A stretch of 64,000 nt of DNA from Streptomyces phaeoluteigriseus (GTDB lineage: Bacteria; Actinomycetota; Actinomycetes; Streptomycetales; Streptomycetaceae): positions 1,021,391 through 1,085,390 of the forward strand of contig NZ_MPOH02000015.1 in NCBI RefSeq assembly GCF_001896135.2, given 5' to 3'. This document shows positions 1-7,742 of the stretch, in pieces (the stretch's first letter is position 1; each line of letters starts with the position of its first letter). The notes under the pieces are model-generated. The model did not search any database. It was given only the letters and a program-made list of their open reading frames with translations, and was not told where the DNA came from. Position numbers and translations under genes: made by a program.

Positions 1-742
1 GGCCCGCCTCGCGGAGTGCGTTCTTGACCTCGCCGATGCGCAGGTCGCCGAAGTGGAACACCGAGGCGGCCAGGACCGCGTCCGCGCCCGCCTCGATGGC
101 CGGGGGGAAGTCGGCGAGCTTGCCGGCGCCGCCCGAGGCGATCACCGGGACCGAGACGTGTTTGCGGACGGCGGCGATCATCTCCAGGTCGTAGCCGTCC
201 TTGGTGCCGTCCGCGTCCATCGAGTTGAGCAGGATCTCGCCCGCGCCCAGCTCGGCGGCCCGGTGGGCCCACTCGACGGCGTCGATGCCGGTGCCGCGAC
301 GCCCGCCGTGGGTGGTGACCTCGAAGGAGCCGGACTCGGTCCTTCGGGCGTCCACCGACAGGACCAGCACCTGGCTGCCGAAACGCTCGGCGATCTCCTT
401 GATCAGCTCCGGGCGGGCGATCGCGGCCGTGTTGACCCCGACCTTGTCGGCGCCGGCCCGCAGCAGCTTGTCCACGTCCTCAGGGGCGCGCACGCCGCCG
501 CCCACGGTGAGCGGGATGAACACCTGCTCGGCCGTGCGCCGCACCACGTCGTACGTGGTCTCGCGGTTGCCCGACGAGGCGGTGATGTCCAGGAACGTCA
601 GCTCGTCGGCGCCCTCGGCGTCGTACACCTTGGCCATCTCGACGGGGTCGCCCGCGTCGCGCAGGTTCTGGAAGTTGACGCCCTTGACGACCCGGCCGTT
701 GTCCACGTCCAGGCAGGGGATGACTCGGACCGCCAGGGTCAT
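1..742 (-). CDS. hisF: Imidazole glycerol phosphate synthase cyclase subunit HisF (3' end cut by window edge)
   Basis: The reading frame from the ATG at 742 gives a (beta/alpha)8 barrel protein beginning MTLAVRVIPCLDVDNGRVVK, the HisF N-terminus with the catalytic Asp in the PCLDVD strand. Further on are VGVNTAA, VLSVDARR (second catalytic Asp) and the phosphate-binding VIASGGAGK segments. With HisH it forms the heterodimer that turns PRFAR plus ammonia into IGP and AICAR. About 247 codons are present; the family is about 250, so only a few C-terminal residues are missing. Its ATG overlaps the stop of the preceding ridA-like gene (ATGA, 739-742), indicating translational coupling. It is the last visible gene of the his operon. 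Confidence 0.96.
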   Translation of the reverse strand, partial: MTLAVRVIPCLDVDNGRVVKGVNFQNLRDAGDPVEMAKVYDAEGADELTFLDITASSGNRETTYDVVRRTAEQVFIPLTVGGGVRAPEDVDKLLRAGADKVGVNTAAIARPELIKEIAERFGSQVLVLSVDARRTESGSFEVTTHGGRRGTGIDAVEWAHRAAELGAGEILLNSMDADGTKDGYDLEMIAAVRKHVSVPVIASGGAGKLADFPPAIEAGADAVLAASVFHFGDLRIGEVKNALREAG

Positions 743-1164
743 GAATCCACGGCTCCTCTGTGTCCTCTGATATGTCCTCTGAATGCTTCGACCTCCACGG
801 AGACCAGGATCCGCGGATCGACGAACCCCTCCACGACCAGCAGGGTCGCGGCAGGGCGCACGGTGTCGAAGAGTTCCTTGTGGGCCCGGCCCACCTCGTC
901 GACGTCCCGTGCGTGCGCCAGGTGCATCCGGGTCCTGACGACCGAGCCGGGTCCCAGCCCGAACTCGGCGATCGCCTCCAGGGCGCTGGTGAAGGCCACC
1001 TTGGCCTGTTCGTAGGGGTCGCCCTCCCCGTGCAGCACGCTGCCCCTGAAGGACGTCGTGCCCGCCACCAGCACCATGTCGCCCGCCGCGACGGCGCGCG
1101 CGAAGCCGAACGTCTCTTCCCAGGGGCTTCCGCTCTGCACGCGCCGCACGGCTTCGGACGTCAT
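739..1164 (-). CDS. RidA/YjgF/YER057c/UK114 family protein
   Basis: A 141-residue protein starting MTSEAVRRVQSGSPWEETFG. It shows the RidA fold features: VLVAGTTSF near the N-terminus, EQAKVAFTSALEAIAEFG in the middle, and a C-terminal DPRILVSVEVEAF containing the conserved Arg that binds the substrate carboxylate in this family. RidA proteins hydrolyse reactive enamine/imine intermediates released by PLP enzymes. The ATG at 1164 overlaps the hisA stop (ATGA), and its own stop overlaps the hisF start. It is thus embedded between hisA and hisF and co-translated with them. A detoxifying role linked to amino-acid synthesis is inference; some family members lack deaminase activity. Confidence 0.88.
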   Translation of the reverse strand: MTSEAVRRVQSGSPWEETFGFARAVAAGDMVLVAGTTSFRGSVLHGEGDPYEQAKVAFTSALEAIAEFGLGPGSVVRTRMHLAHARDVDEVGRAHKELFDTVRPAATLLVVEGFVDPRILVSVEVEAFRGHIRGHRGAVDS

Positions 1165-1885
1165 GACGCCACGGCCTCCAGGGCCTCTTCCAGGGTGAAC
1201 GCCTTCGCGTACAGCGCCTTCCCGACGATGGAACCCTCGACACCGAGGGGCACCAGCTCGGCGATGGCACGCAGGTCGTCGAGGGAGGACACCCCTCCCG
1301 AGGCCACGACCGGCCGGTCCGTCGCGGCGCAGACGTTGCGCAGCAGCTCCAGGTTCGGGCCCTGGAGGGTGCCGTCCTTGGCGATGTCGGTGACGACGTA
1401 CCGCGCGCAGCCCTCCCTGTTCAGGCGCTCCAGCGTCTCGTAGAGGTCGCCGCCGTCCCGGGTCCAGCCGCGGCCGCGCAGGGTGGTGCCGCGGACGTCG
1501 AGACCGACGGCGATCCTGTCGCCGTGCTCGGCGATGACCTTGGCGACCCACTCGGGGGTCTCCAGGGCGGCCGTGCCCAGGTTGACGCGGGTGCAGCCGG
1601 TGGCGAGGGCGGCGGCGAGGGTGTCGTCGTCGCGGATGCCGCCGGACAGCTCCACCTTGATGTCCATGGCGCCGGCGACCTCGGCGATCAGCGCGCGGTT
1701 GTCGCCGGTGCGAACGCGGCGTCCAGGTCGACCAGGTGCAGCCACTCGGCGCCCGAGCGCTGCCAGGCGAGGGCGGCCTCCAGGGGCGAACCGTAAGAAG
1801 TTTCCGTCCCCGACTCACCGTGCACGAGCCGGACGGCCTGGCCGTCGCGGACGTCGACGGCGGGGAGGAGTTCGAGCTTGCTCAC
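1161..1885 (-). CDS. priA: Bifunctional HisA/TrpF isomerase (PriA), frameshifted as written
   Basis: Phosphoribosyl isomerase: ProFAR to PRFAR in histidine synthesis, and in actinobacteria lacking trpF also PRA to CdRP for tryptophan. The GTG at 1885 (overlapping the hisH stop as GTGA) starts MSKLELLPAVDVRDGQAVRL with catalytic Asp11 and the Arg19 position. The frame runs to LVDLDAAF and is then lost. The rest, from TGDNRALIAEVAGA to the stop at 1161, is one base out of register and includes the second catalytic Asp in VGLDVRG and the VVASGGVSSLDDL phosphate site. Restoring one C near 1710-1711 (TTCGGCACC instead of TTCGCACC) rebuilds the expected AAFGTGDNRAL. About 241 residues when repaired, normal for the family. 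The break is probably a sequencing error. The PriA call rests on genus, not on a test. Confidence 0.92.
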
Positions 1886-2532
1886 AGGGTTCCGATCCAG
1901 TTGGTGAGGAGCTGGGCTCCGGCGTCGCCGGACTTCTCGGGGTGGAACTGGGTGGCCCACAGCGGGCCGTTCTCCACGGCGGCCACGAACGGCCTGCCGT
2001 GCGTCGACCAGGTGACCGTGGGGGCCTGCATCGCGGGGTTCTGCACGTCGAAGGACCAGTCCTGGACGGCGTAGGAGTGCACGAAGTAGAAGCGCGCGTC
2101 CGCTTCCAGGCCGGCGAACAGCCGGGAGCCGGCCGGGGCGTCCACGGTGTTCCAGCCCATGTGGGGCACGATCTCGGCCTGGAGCGGCTCGACCGCGCCG
2201 GGCCACTCGTCGAGGCCCTCGGTCTCCACGCCGTGCTCGATGCCCCGGGCGAACAGGATCTGCATGCCGACGCAGATGCCCAGCACCGGGCGGCCGCCGG
2301 ACAGCCTGCGGTCGATGATCCAGTCCCCGCGCGCGGCCCGCAGGCCCTTCATGCAGGAGGCGAAGGCGCCGACGCCCGGCACCAGCAGTCCGTCGGCGTT
2401 CATCGCCCTGTCGAAGTCGCGCGTGATCTCGACGTCGGCCCCGGTGCGCGCGAGGGCGCGCTCGGCGGAGCGGACGTTGCCGAAGCCGTAGTCGAAGACG
2501 ACGACCTTCTTGGATGCGGCGGTCAACTCCAC
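1882..2532 (-). CDS. hisH: Imidazole glycerol phosphate synthase glutamine amidotransferase subunit HisH
   Basis: Class I glutamine amidotransferase that supplies ammonia to HisF. It begins KKVVVFDYGFGNVRSAERAL after a short leader. The nucleophile elbow GICVGMQILF carries the catalytic Cys, and TQFHPEKSG near the C-terminus supplies the His and Glu of the triad. The start is taken as GTG at 2532 because a GAGG sits 8 bases upstream and it overlaps the stop of the preceding small gene; an in-frame ATG at 2565 would add 11 residues. 216 residues, usual for HisH. The stop overlaps the hisA start (GTGA). Confidence 0.95.
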   Translation of the reverse strand: MELTAASKKVVVFDYGFGNVRSAERALARTGADVEITRDFDRAMNADGLLVPGVGAFASCMKGLRAARGDWIIDRRLSGGRPVLGICVGMQILFARGIEHGVETEGLDEWPGAVEPLQAEIVPHMGWNTVDAPAGSRLFAGLEADARFYFVHSYAVQDWSFDVQNPAMQAPTVTWSTHGRPFVAAVENGPLWATQFHPEKSGDAGAQLLTNWIGTL

Positions 2533-2687
2533 ACCTCCAGCCTCATCACACCCGCGACCAGACACATCGCGGCACCGATGGAGAGGAGCACGATCAGGCT
2601 CCTCGGCATGTCCTGCTTGACGAAGGAGTAGATGCCGCCGGCCAGGAAGAGGCCGACGACGATCAGGATGGTCGACAGGCCCGTCAC
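2523..2687 (-). CDS. Small two-helix membrane protein inside the his operon
   Basis: A 54-residue protein starting at GTG 2687, whose GTGA overlaps the hisB stop. Two hydrophobic segments are visible: ILIVVGLFLAGGIYSFV (about residues 7-23) and SLIVLLSIGAAMCLVAGVM (about 30-48), separated by a short KQDMPR turn. Its 3' end overlaps the hisH start region. No enzymatic motif is present. I do not recognise a named family, and the function is unknown. Tight coupling on both sides shows it is translated with the histidine enzymes. A membrane role for a histidine-operon product is unusual. Confidence 0.8.
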   Translation of the reverse strand: MTGLSTILIVVGLFLAGGIYSFVKQDMPRSLIVLLSIGAAMCLVAGVMRLEVWS

Positions 2688-3277
2688 AGCGCGCCCTTCG
2701 TGGAGGGGAGGATGCCGGCCGCGCGCGGGTCGTGCTCGGAGGCGTAGCGCAGGGCCCGGGCCAGCGCCTTGAACTGGCACTCCACGATGTGGTGCGCGTT
2801 GCGCCCGTAGGGCACGTGCACGTGCAGCGCGATCTGGGCCTGGGCGACGAAGGACTCCAGGATGTGCCGGGTCATCGTGGTGTCGTACTCGCCGATCATC
2901 GGCGCCATGTTCTCGGGCTCGGTGTGCACGAGGTACGGGCGGCCGGACAGGTCGACGGTGACCTGGGCGAGGGACTCGTCCAGCGGGACCGTGCAGTTGC
3001 CGAAGCGGTAGATGCCCACCTTGTCGCCGAGGGCCTGCTTGAAGGCGGCGCCCAGCGCGAGGGCGGTGTCCTCGATGGTGTGGTGGGAGTCGATGTGCAG
3101 GTCGCCGTCGGTCTTCACGGTCAGGTCGAACAGACCGTGCCGGCCGAGCTGGTCGAGCATGTGGTCGTAGAAGCCGACACCGGTCGCCACGTCGACCTTT
3201 CCGGTGCCGTCGAGATTGATCTCGACCAGGACGGACGTCTCCTTGGTCGTGCGCTCCACGCGTCCGACACGGCTCAT
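2684..3277 (-). CDS. hisB: Imidazoleglycerol-phosphate dehydratase HisB
   Basis: Catalyses dehydration of imidazoleglycerol phosphate to imidazole acetol phosphate, the sixth step of histidine synthesis, with Mn ions. The 197-residue protein shows the two His-rich metal motifs repeated in the fold: GFYDHMLDQLGRHG with DLHIDSHHTIED in the first half, and MTRHILESF with GRNAHHIVECQFKALARAL in the second. It is the monofunctional form, without a histidinol phosphatase domain. The ATG at 3277 overlaps the hisC stop (ATGA), and its stop overlaps the GTG of the small membrane protein. Confidence 0.97.
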   Translation of the reverse strand: MSRVGRVERTTKETSVLVEINLDGTGKVDVATGVGFYDHMLDQLGRHGLFDLTVKTDGDLHIDSHHTIEDTALALGAAFKQALGDKVGIYRFGNCTVPLDESLAQVTVDLSGRPYLVHTEPENMAPMIGEYDTTMTRHILESFVAQAQIALHVHVPYGRNAHHIVECQFKALARALRYASEHDPRAAGILPSTKGAL

Positions 3278-4380
3278 GAACCCTGCTCCTTCTTGATCTC
3301 ACGGACCGCGTCGAGGAACGCGTCGTTCTCTTCGGGGGTCCCGGCGGTGACCCGCAGCCAACCCGGTACGCCGTTGTCGCGGACCAGGACGCCGCGGTCG
3401 AGGATCTCGCGCCACATCGCGTGCGCGTCCTCGAACCGGCCGAACTGAACGAAGTTGGCGTCGGAGGCGGTCACCTCGTAGCCGGCCGCGAGCAGTTCGC
3501 TCACCAGCCGGTCCCGTTCCGTCTTGAGCTGCTCGACGTACTTGAGCAGTGTGCCGGTGTGCTCCAGGGCGGCCAGGGCGGTCGCCTGGGTGACGGCCGA
3601 CAAATGGTACGGCAACCGGACCAGCTGGACGGCGTCCACGACGGCCGGGTGGGCGGCGAGGTAGCCGAGGCGCAGTCCGGCCGCGCCGAAGGCCTTCGAC
3701 ATCGTCCGCGAGACGACGAGATTCGGCCGACCTTCGAGCAGCGGAAGCAGCGACGCGCCATGGCTGAACTCGATGTACGCCTCGTCGACGATCACCATGG
3801 ACGGCTTGGCGGCCTGCGCGGCCTCGTAGAGCGCGAGGACGGTCTCGGCCGGCACGGCGCTGCCGGTGGGGTTGTTGGGGGTGGTGACGAAGACGACGTC
3901 CGGCCGGTGCTCCGCGACGGCCTTCTCGGCGGCCGGGAGGTCGATGGTGAAGTCCTCGTGGCGCGGCCCGGAGATCCACCCGGTGCCGGTGCCGCGCGCG
4001 ATGAGGCCGTGCATCGAGTACGACGGCTCGAAGCCGATCGCCGTACGGCCCGGTCCGCCGAAGGTCTGGAGCAGCTGCTGGATGACCTCGTTGGAGCCGT
4101 TGGCGGCCCAGACGTTCGCCACGCCGACCTCGTACCCGGAGGCGTCCGTCAGGTACTCGGCGAGCCGGGTGCGCAGCTCGACGGCGTCCCGGTCGGGGTA
4201 GCGGTTGAGGTCGCGGGCGGCCTCGCGGACGCGCTCGGTGATCCGCTCGACCAGCGCCTCGGGCAGCGGGTAGGGGTTCTCGTTGGTGTTCAGCCGTACC
4301 GGCACGTCCAACTGGGGCGCGCCGTAGGGGGACTTGCCTCGCAGCTCGTCCCTCACGGGGAGGTCGTCGATGCCTGTCAC
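3274..4380 (-). CDS. hisC: Histidinol-phosphate aminotransferase HisC
   Basis: PLP-dependent class I/II aminotransferase converting imidazole acetol phosphate and glutamate to histidinol phosphate. In the 368-residue protein the N-terminal VRLNTNENPYPLP loop, the NNPTG motif (TTPNNPTGSA), the VIVDEAYIEFS strand whose Asp binds PLP, and the Schiff-base lysine in SRTMSKAFGAAGLRLGY are all visible, with RVTAGTPEEND near the C-terminus. The length is normal. The ATG at 4380 overlaps the hisD stop (ATGA). Confidence 0.97.
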   Translation of the reverse strand: MTGIDDLPVRDELRGKSPYGAPQLDVPVRLNTNENPYPLPEALVERITERVREAARDLNRYPDRDAVELRTRLAEYLTDASGYEVGVANVWAANGSNEVIQQLLQTFGGPGRTAIGFEPSYSMHGLIARGTGTGWISGPRHEDFTIDLPAAEKAVAEHRPDVVFVTTPNNPTGSAVPAETVLALYEAAQAAKPSMVIVDEAYIEFSHGASLLPLLEGRPNLVVSRTMSKAFGAAGLRLGYLAAHPAVVDAVQLVRLPYHLSAVTQATALAALEHTGTLLKYVEQLKTERDRLVSELLAAGYEVTASDANFVQFGRFEDAHAMWREILDRGVLVRDNGVPGWLRVTAGTPEENDAFLDAVREIKKEQGS

Positions 4381-5741
4381 TTGCCCTCGGGTACCTTCCG
4401 GTCACGCGTCCACTGTTCGGCTCCGCCGAATCGTGCCTTGATCGCCGCCCCGTGCGCGGGCAGGTCCTCCGCCTCCGCCAGCGTGACCACGTGGTGCGCG
4501 ACGTCGGCCAGCGCGTCCTTCGTGTAGTCGACGATGTGGATGCCGCGCAGGAAGGACTGGACCGACAGGCCGGAGGAGTGGCAGGCGCAGCCGCCGGTGG
4601 GCAGGACGTGGTTGGACCCGGCGGCGTAGTCGCCGAGCGACACGGGCGCCCAGGGGCCGACGAAGATCGCGCCCGCGTTCCGCACCCGGTCGGCGACCGC
4701 GGCGGCGTCGGCGGTCTGGATCTCCAGGTGCTCGGCGCCGTAGGCGTCGACCACCCGCAGGCCCTCGTCGATGCCGTCGACGAGGACGATCGCGGACTGC
4801 CTGCCGCTGAGGGCGGGGACGATCCGGTCGTCGATGTGCTTGGTGGCCGCGACCTGCGGCGCCAGCTCCTTCTCGACCGCGTCCGCCAGCTCGGCGGAGT
4901 CGGTGACCAGGACGGCCGCGGCCAGCGGGTCGTGCTCGGCCTGGCTGATCAGGTCGGCGGCGACGTGGGCGGGATCGGCGGTGGAGTCGGCCAGGACCGC
5001 GATCTCGGTCGGGCCGGCCTCGGCGTCGATGCCGATCCTGCCGGTGAAGTAGCGCTTGGCGGCGGCGACCCAGATGTTGCCGGGGCCGGTGACCATGTTG
5101 GCGGGCGGGCAGGACTCGGTGCCGTAGGCGAACATCGCGACGGCGGTGGCGCCGCCGGCCGCGTACACCTCGTCGACGCCGAGCAGCGCGCACGCGGCGA
5201 GGATCGTCGGGTGCGGCAGTCCGCCGAAGTCGGCCTGGGCCGGGGAGGCGAGCGCGATCGACTCGACGCCGGCCTCCTGGGCCGGGACCACGTTCATGAT
5301 CACGGAGGACGGGTAGACCGACCGTCCGCCGGGCGCGTACAGCCCGACCCGGTCGACCGGAACCCACTTCTCGGTCACGGAACCGCCGGGCACGACCTGT
5401 GTCGTGTGGTTCGTACGGCGCTGCTCGCGGTGGACGAGACGGGCGCGGCGGATGGACTCCTCCAGGGCCGCGCGCACGGCCGGGTCGAGTTCCGCGAGGG
5501 CGCGGGTGAGGGCCTCGGCCGGGACCCTGACCTGGTCGAGCCGGACGCCGTCGAACTTCTCGGCGAAGTCGATCAGTGCCGCGTCGCCCCGATGATGCAC
5601 GGCCTCGCAGATCGGACGCACCTTCTCCAGGGCGGCCGAGACGTCGAAGTCGGCTCGGGGCAGCAGGTCGCGCAGGGCGGGGCCCTCGGGGAGGGCGTCG
5701 CCGCGCAGATCGATTCGGGCCAGCGAGAGATTTTGCAGCAC
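4377..5741 (-). CDS. hisD: Histidinol dehydrogenase HisD
   Basis: Zn- and NAD-dependent enzyme oxidising histidinol to histidine, the last two steps. Visible landmarks are RIDLRGDALPEGPALRDLLP at the N-terminus, VPVDRVGLYAPGG, VTGPGNIWVAAAKR, the DAEAGPTEIAV segment, LISQAEHDP with the catalytic/metal Glu-His, and VSLGDYAAGSNHVLPTGG near the C-terminus. The start is ambiguous. I chose GTG 5741 because it puts only a few residues before the family N-terminus. The in-frame TTG at 5789 would place an inverted repeat (5783-5799) inside the gene. First gene of the his operon. Confidence 0.96.
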   Translation of the reverse strand: MLQNLSLARIDLRGDALPEGPALRDLLPRADFDVSAALEKVRPICEAVHHRGDAALIDFAEKFDGVRLDQVRVPAEALTRALAELDPAVRAALEESIRRARLVHREQRRTNHTTQVVPGGSVTEKWVPVDRVGLYAPGGRSVYPSSVIMNVVPAQEAGVESIALASPAQADFGGLPHPTILAACALLGVDEVYAAGGATAVAMFAYGTESCPPANMVTGPGNIWVAAAKRYFTGRIGIDAEAGPTEIAVLADSTADPAHVAADLISQAEHDPLAAAVLVTDSAELADAVEKELAPQVAATKHIDDRIVPALSGRQSAIVLVDGIDEGLRVVDAYGAEHLEIQTADAAAVADRVRNAGAIFVGPWAPVSLGDYAAGSNHVLPTGGCACHSSGLSVQSFLRGIHIVDYTKDALADVAHHVVTLAEAEDLPAHGAAIKARFGGAEQWTRDRKVPEGK

Positions 5742-5782
5742 GTGGTCAATTCTCTCAGACCGGAATCGGAGACCGTCCGCAC

Positions 5783-5799
5783 GTATCAATGGCTGATAC
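5783..5799. promoter_or_regulatory. Inverted repeat upstream of the his operon
   Basis: GTATCA, five bases (ATGGC), then TGATAC: a perfect 6-5-6 palindrome 42 bases upstream of the chosen hisD start and about 110 bases upstream of the divergent gene at 5911. It lies in the only intergenic gap between the two units. It looks like an operator half-site pair, but the regulator is unknown. Confidence 0.4.
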
Positions 5800-5910
5800 A
5801 GAACGTGGCCGGAAACGGAAGATCGCCCTCACGGTTAGCGTTCGGGGCGTCACTCACCGGGCATGAACGGTTGTGCGAAACATGTGCGCGAGCGAAGGGA
5901 CCGAAACAGC

Positions 5911-7488
5911 GTGACGGACGGGGCCGGCATCCAGGCCGGGGACCTGCCGGACGACCTGACCGCCGCCGAGGCCGGCATGTGGCAGGCCTTCCGCAACGGC
6001 AGCGTGTACGACCTCAGCAGCGGGGACACCGTCGTCGACGACCCGCACGGCGGGCACCCCTGGGGCGAGGCCCGCACGGTACGGGCCCGGATCGTGGCCT
6101 GGCTGCTGCTGGACGGGCCGCCCGCGCTGGCCGGCCGGGTCTCCTCGCTCAAGCTGGTCGGCGTGCAGCTCAGCGGCAGCCTCGACCTGGCGGGCGCCAC
6201 GGTCGAGCCGTACGTCGAGCTGAGGCGCTGCCGCTTCGAACGGGACGTACTGCTGCCCGAGGCGCGGGTGACGACGCTGCGCATGGTGGACTGCTCGGTG
6301 CCGCGGCTGGAGGCGGCCCGGCTACAGACCGAGGGCGATCTGCACCTGCCCCGGTGCCGCTTCCACAACGGCGTCCGGCTCACCGACGCGCACATCGGCA
6401 CCGACCTGATGCTCAACATGGCGATCGTCTACCGCGACCGCACCGGCCGCTCGATCGCCGCCGACGGCATGACCGTCGGCCAGGACCTCCAGGCCGAGAT
6501 GCTGGAGTCGCACGGCGAACTGCGGCTGCGCAGCGCCAAGATCGGCGTCTCGCTGAACCTGCGCGGGGCCCGGCTGACCAACCCGTACACCCGGTTCGCG
6601 CTGAACGCACCCCAGCTGACCGTGGAGCGGTCGCTGTACATGACCCCGGCCGGCCTCGGCGGCCAGGCGCTGAGCGGCACCACTCCCGCGCACGGGACCC
6701 GCGTCCAGCGCTTCGAGTGCCGGGGCGGGGTGCGCCTGGACGACGGGCGGTTCGGGGACGCCGTCGACCTGGAGCGGGCCCGGTTCACCTTCACCGACGA
6801 CCAGGAACTGTCGCTGCGCCGGGTGCAGACGCCCGAGCTGCGCTTCCTCGGGGAGAGGCCGCAGCGCGGCAAGGTGGTGCTGTCGGGGGCGCGGGTGGGC
6901 AACCTGGTGGACCGCGCGGACGCCTGGCCGGGCCCCGGCAGCCTGCACATGGGCGGTTTCGCGTACGAGAACCTGGTGCCGCAGGGCCCGTTCCCGCTGG
7001 CCGGGCGGCTGGGGTGGGTGGCGGCGGCGACCGCCGAGTACAACCCGGAGCCTTACGAGCGGCTGGCGGCGGTGCTGCGGGCCGGCGGGGAGGACGAGGA
7101 CGCCCGCGAGGTGCTGCTCGCCAAGCAGCGCCGGCGCCGCGAGACGCTGCCGCCGGCCGCGAAGCTCTGGGGGTACGTGCAGGACTGGACGGTGGCCTAC
7201 GGCTACCGGCCGGGCCGGGCGGCCGTGTGGATGGCGGTGCTGTGGGCGGCGAGTTCGCTGGCGTTCGCGCGCGCGGACCCTCCGCCCGTCAGCCGCGACG
7301 GGCACCCCCCGTGGAATCCGGCACTGTTCGCCCTCGACCTGCTGCTGCCCGTGATCGACCTGGGCCAGGGAGGCCAGTGGCGGTTGCAGGGCGACTGGCA
7401 GTGGGTGCAGACGGCGATGATCCTGCTGGGCTGGATCCTGGCCACGACGGTGGCCGCGGGGGCGACCCGGCTGCTGCGTCGCGGCTGA
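5911..7488 (+). CDS. Large hypothetical membrane-anchored protein with layered hydrophilic repeats
   Basis: About 525 residues from GTG 5911 (AAGGGA 11 bases upstream); an ATG at 5863 would add 16. After an N-terminal segment it has successive degenerate strands resembling pentapeptide-type repeats, such as VQLSGSLDLAGATVEPYVEL, RCRFERDVLLPEARV, LRLRSAKIGVSLNLRGARLT and GGVRLDDGRFGDAVDLERAR. The C-terminus has two hydrophobic helices (around AAVWMAVLWAASSLAFA and the final AMILLGWILATTVAAG), so it is probably membrane bound. Such proteins are often labelled membrane-associated oxidoreductase in Streptomyces annotations, but I see no cofactor-binding motif here and do not adopt that name. It is divergent from the his operon. 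Confidence 0.82.
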   Translation: MTDGAGIQAGDLPDDLTAAEAGMWQAFRNGSVYDLSSGDTVVDDPHGGHPWGEARTVRARIVAWLLLDGPPALAGRVSSLKLVGVQLSGSLDLAGATVEPYVELRRCRFERDVLLPEARVTTLRMVDCSVPRLEAARLQTEGDLHLPRCRFHNGVRLTDAHIGTDLMLNMAIVYRDRTGRSIAADGMTVGQDLQAEMLESHGELRLRSAKIGVSLNLRGARLTNPYTRFALNAPQLTVERSLYMTPAGLGGQALSGTTPAHGTRVQRFECRGGVRLDDGRFGDAVDLERARFTFTDDQELSLRRVQTPELRFLGERPQRGKVVLSGARVGNLVDRADAWPGPGSLHMGGFAYENLVPQGPFPLAGRLGWVAAATAEYNPEPYERLAAVLRAGGEDEDAREVLLAKQRRRRETLPPAAKLWGYVQDWTVAYGYRPGRAAVWMAVLWAASSLAFARADPPPVSRDGHPPWNPALFALDLLLPVIDLGQGGQWRLQGDWQWVQTAMILLGWILATTVAAGATRLLRRG

Positions 7489-7524
7489 CGGTTGTCGGGG
7501 GGGGCTGGCCGGTGCTGCTGGGGC

Positions 7525-7595
7525 GGCCGGTGTGGCGGTGTGGCTGCTGCGGCCGGTGTGGTTGATGTGGCCGGTGTGGTAGGCGGCCGGTGTGG
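7525..7595. repeat. Four copies of an 11-bp repeat in intergenic DNA
   Basis: GGCCGGTGTGG occurs exactly at 7525-7535, 7551-7561, 7569-7579 and 7585-7595, with a partial copy (GGCCGGTG) at 7507. Spacers of 15, 7 and 5 bases are also G/T-rich. It lies just after the stop at 7488 and is very purine/pyrimidine-skewed (almost no A). No gene is supported in it. Confidence 0.75.
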
Positions 7596-7615
7596 TTGGT
7601 GCGGCGGGCGCGGCG

Positions 7616-7651
7616 AAAAGGTGACCCCCGGGACCAGAACGCTCACCTTTT
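7616..7651 (+). terminator. Hairpin downstream of the layered-repeat protein gene
   Basis: AAAAGGTGA (7616-7624) pairs with TCACCTTTT (7643-7651), a 9-bp perfect stem with an 18-base loop and a run of T on the 3' side. It sits about 130 bases after the stop at 7488. It is terminator-like, though the loop is long. Confidence 0.4.
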
Positions 7652-7742
7652 ACCTGTCCTTGACCCAGCCCCGTACAACTTTCCGGAGGTTCGTCACATC
7701 CTCTGGCGCATCGCCGACCCGCCGCTTTTCAATGGCAAAACC

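Noticed and set aside
5789..5863. Earlier TTG start of hisD
   Set aside because: It adds non-family residues and would put the palindrome at 5783 inside the gene; kept only as an alternative.
4452..7565. Long plus-strand reading frame (1037 codons) across hisD and the next gene
   Set aside because: It is the antisense shadow of high-GC hisD plus a mixed frame; the sequence is Arg/Gly/Val-rich without family motifs.
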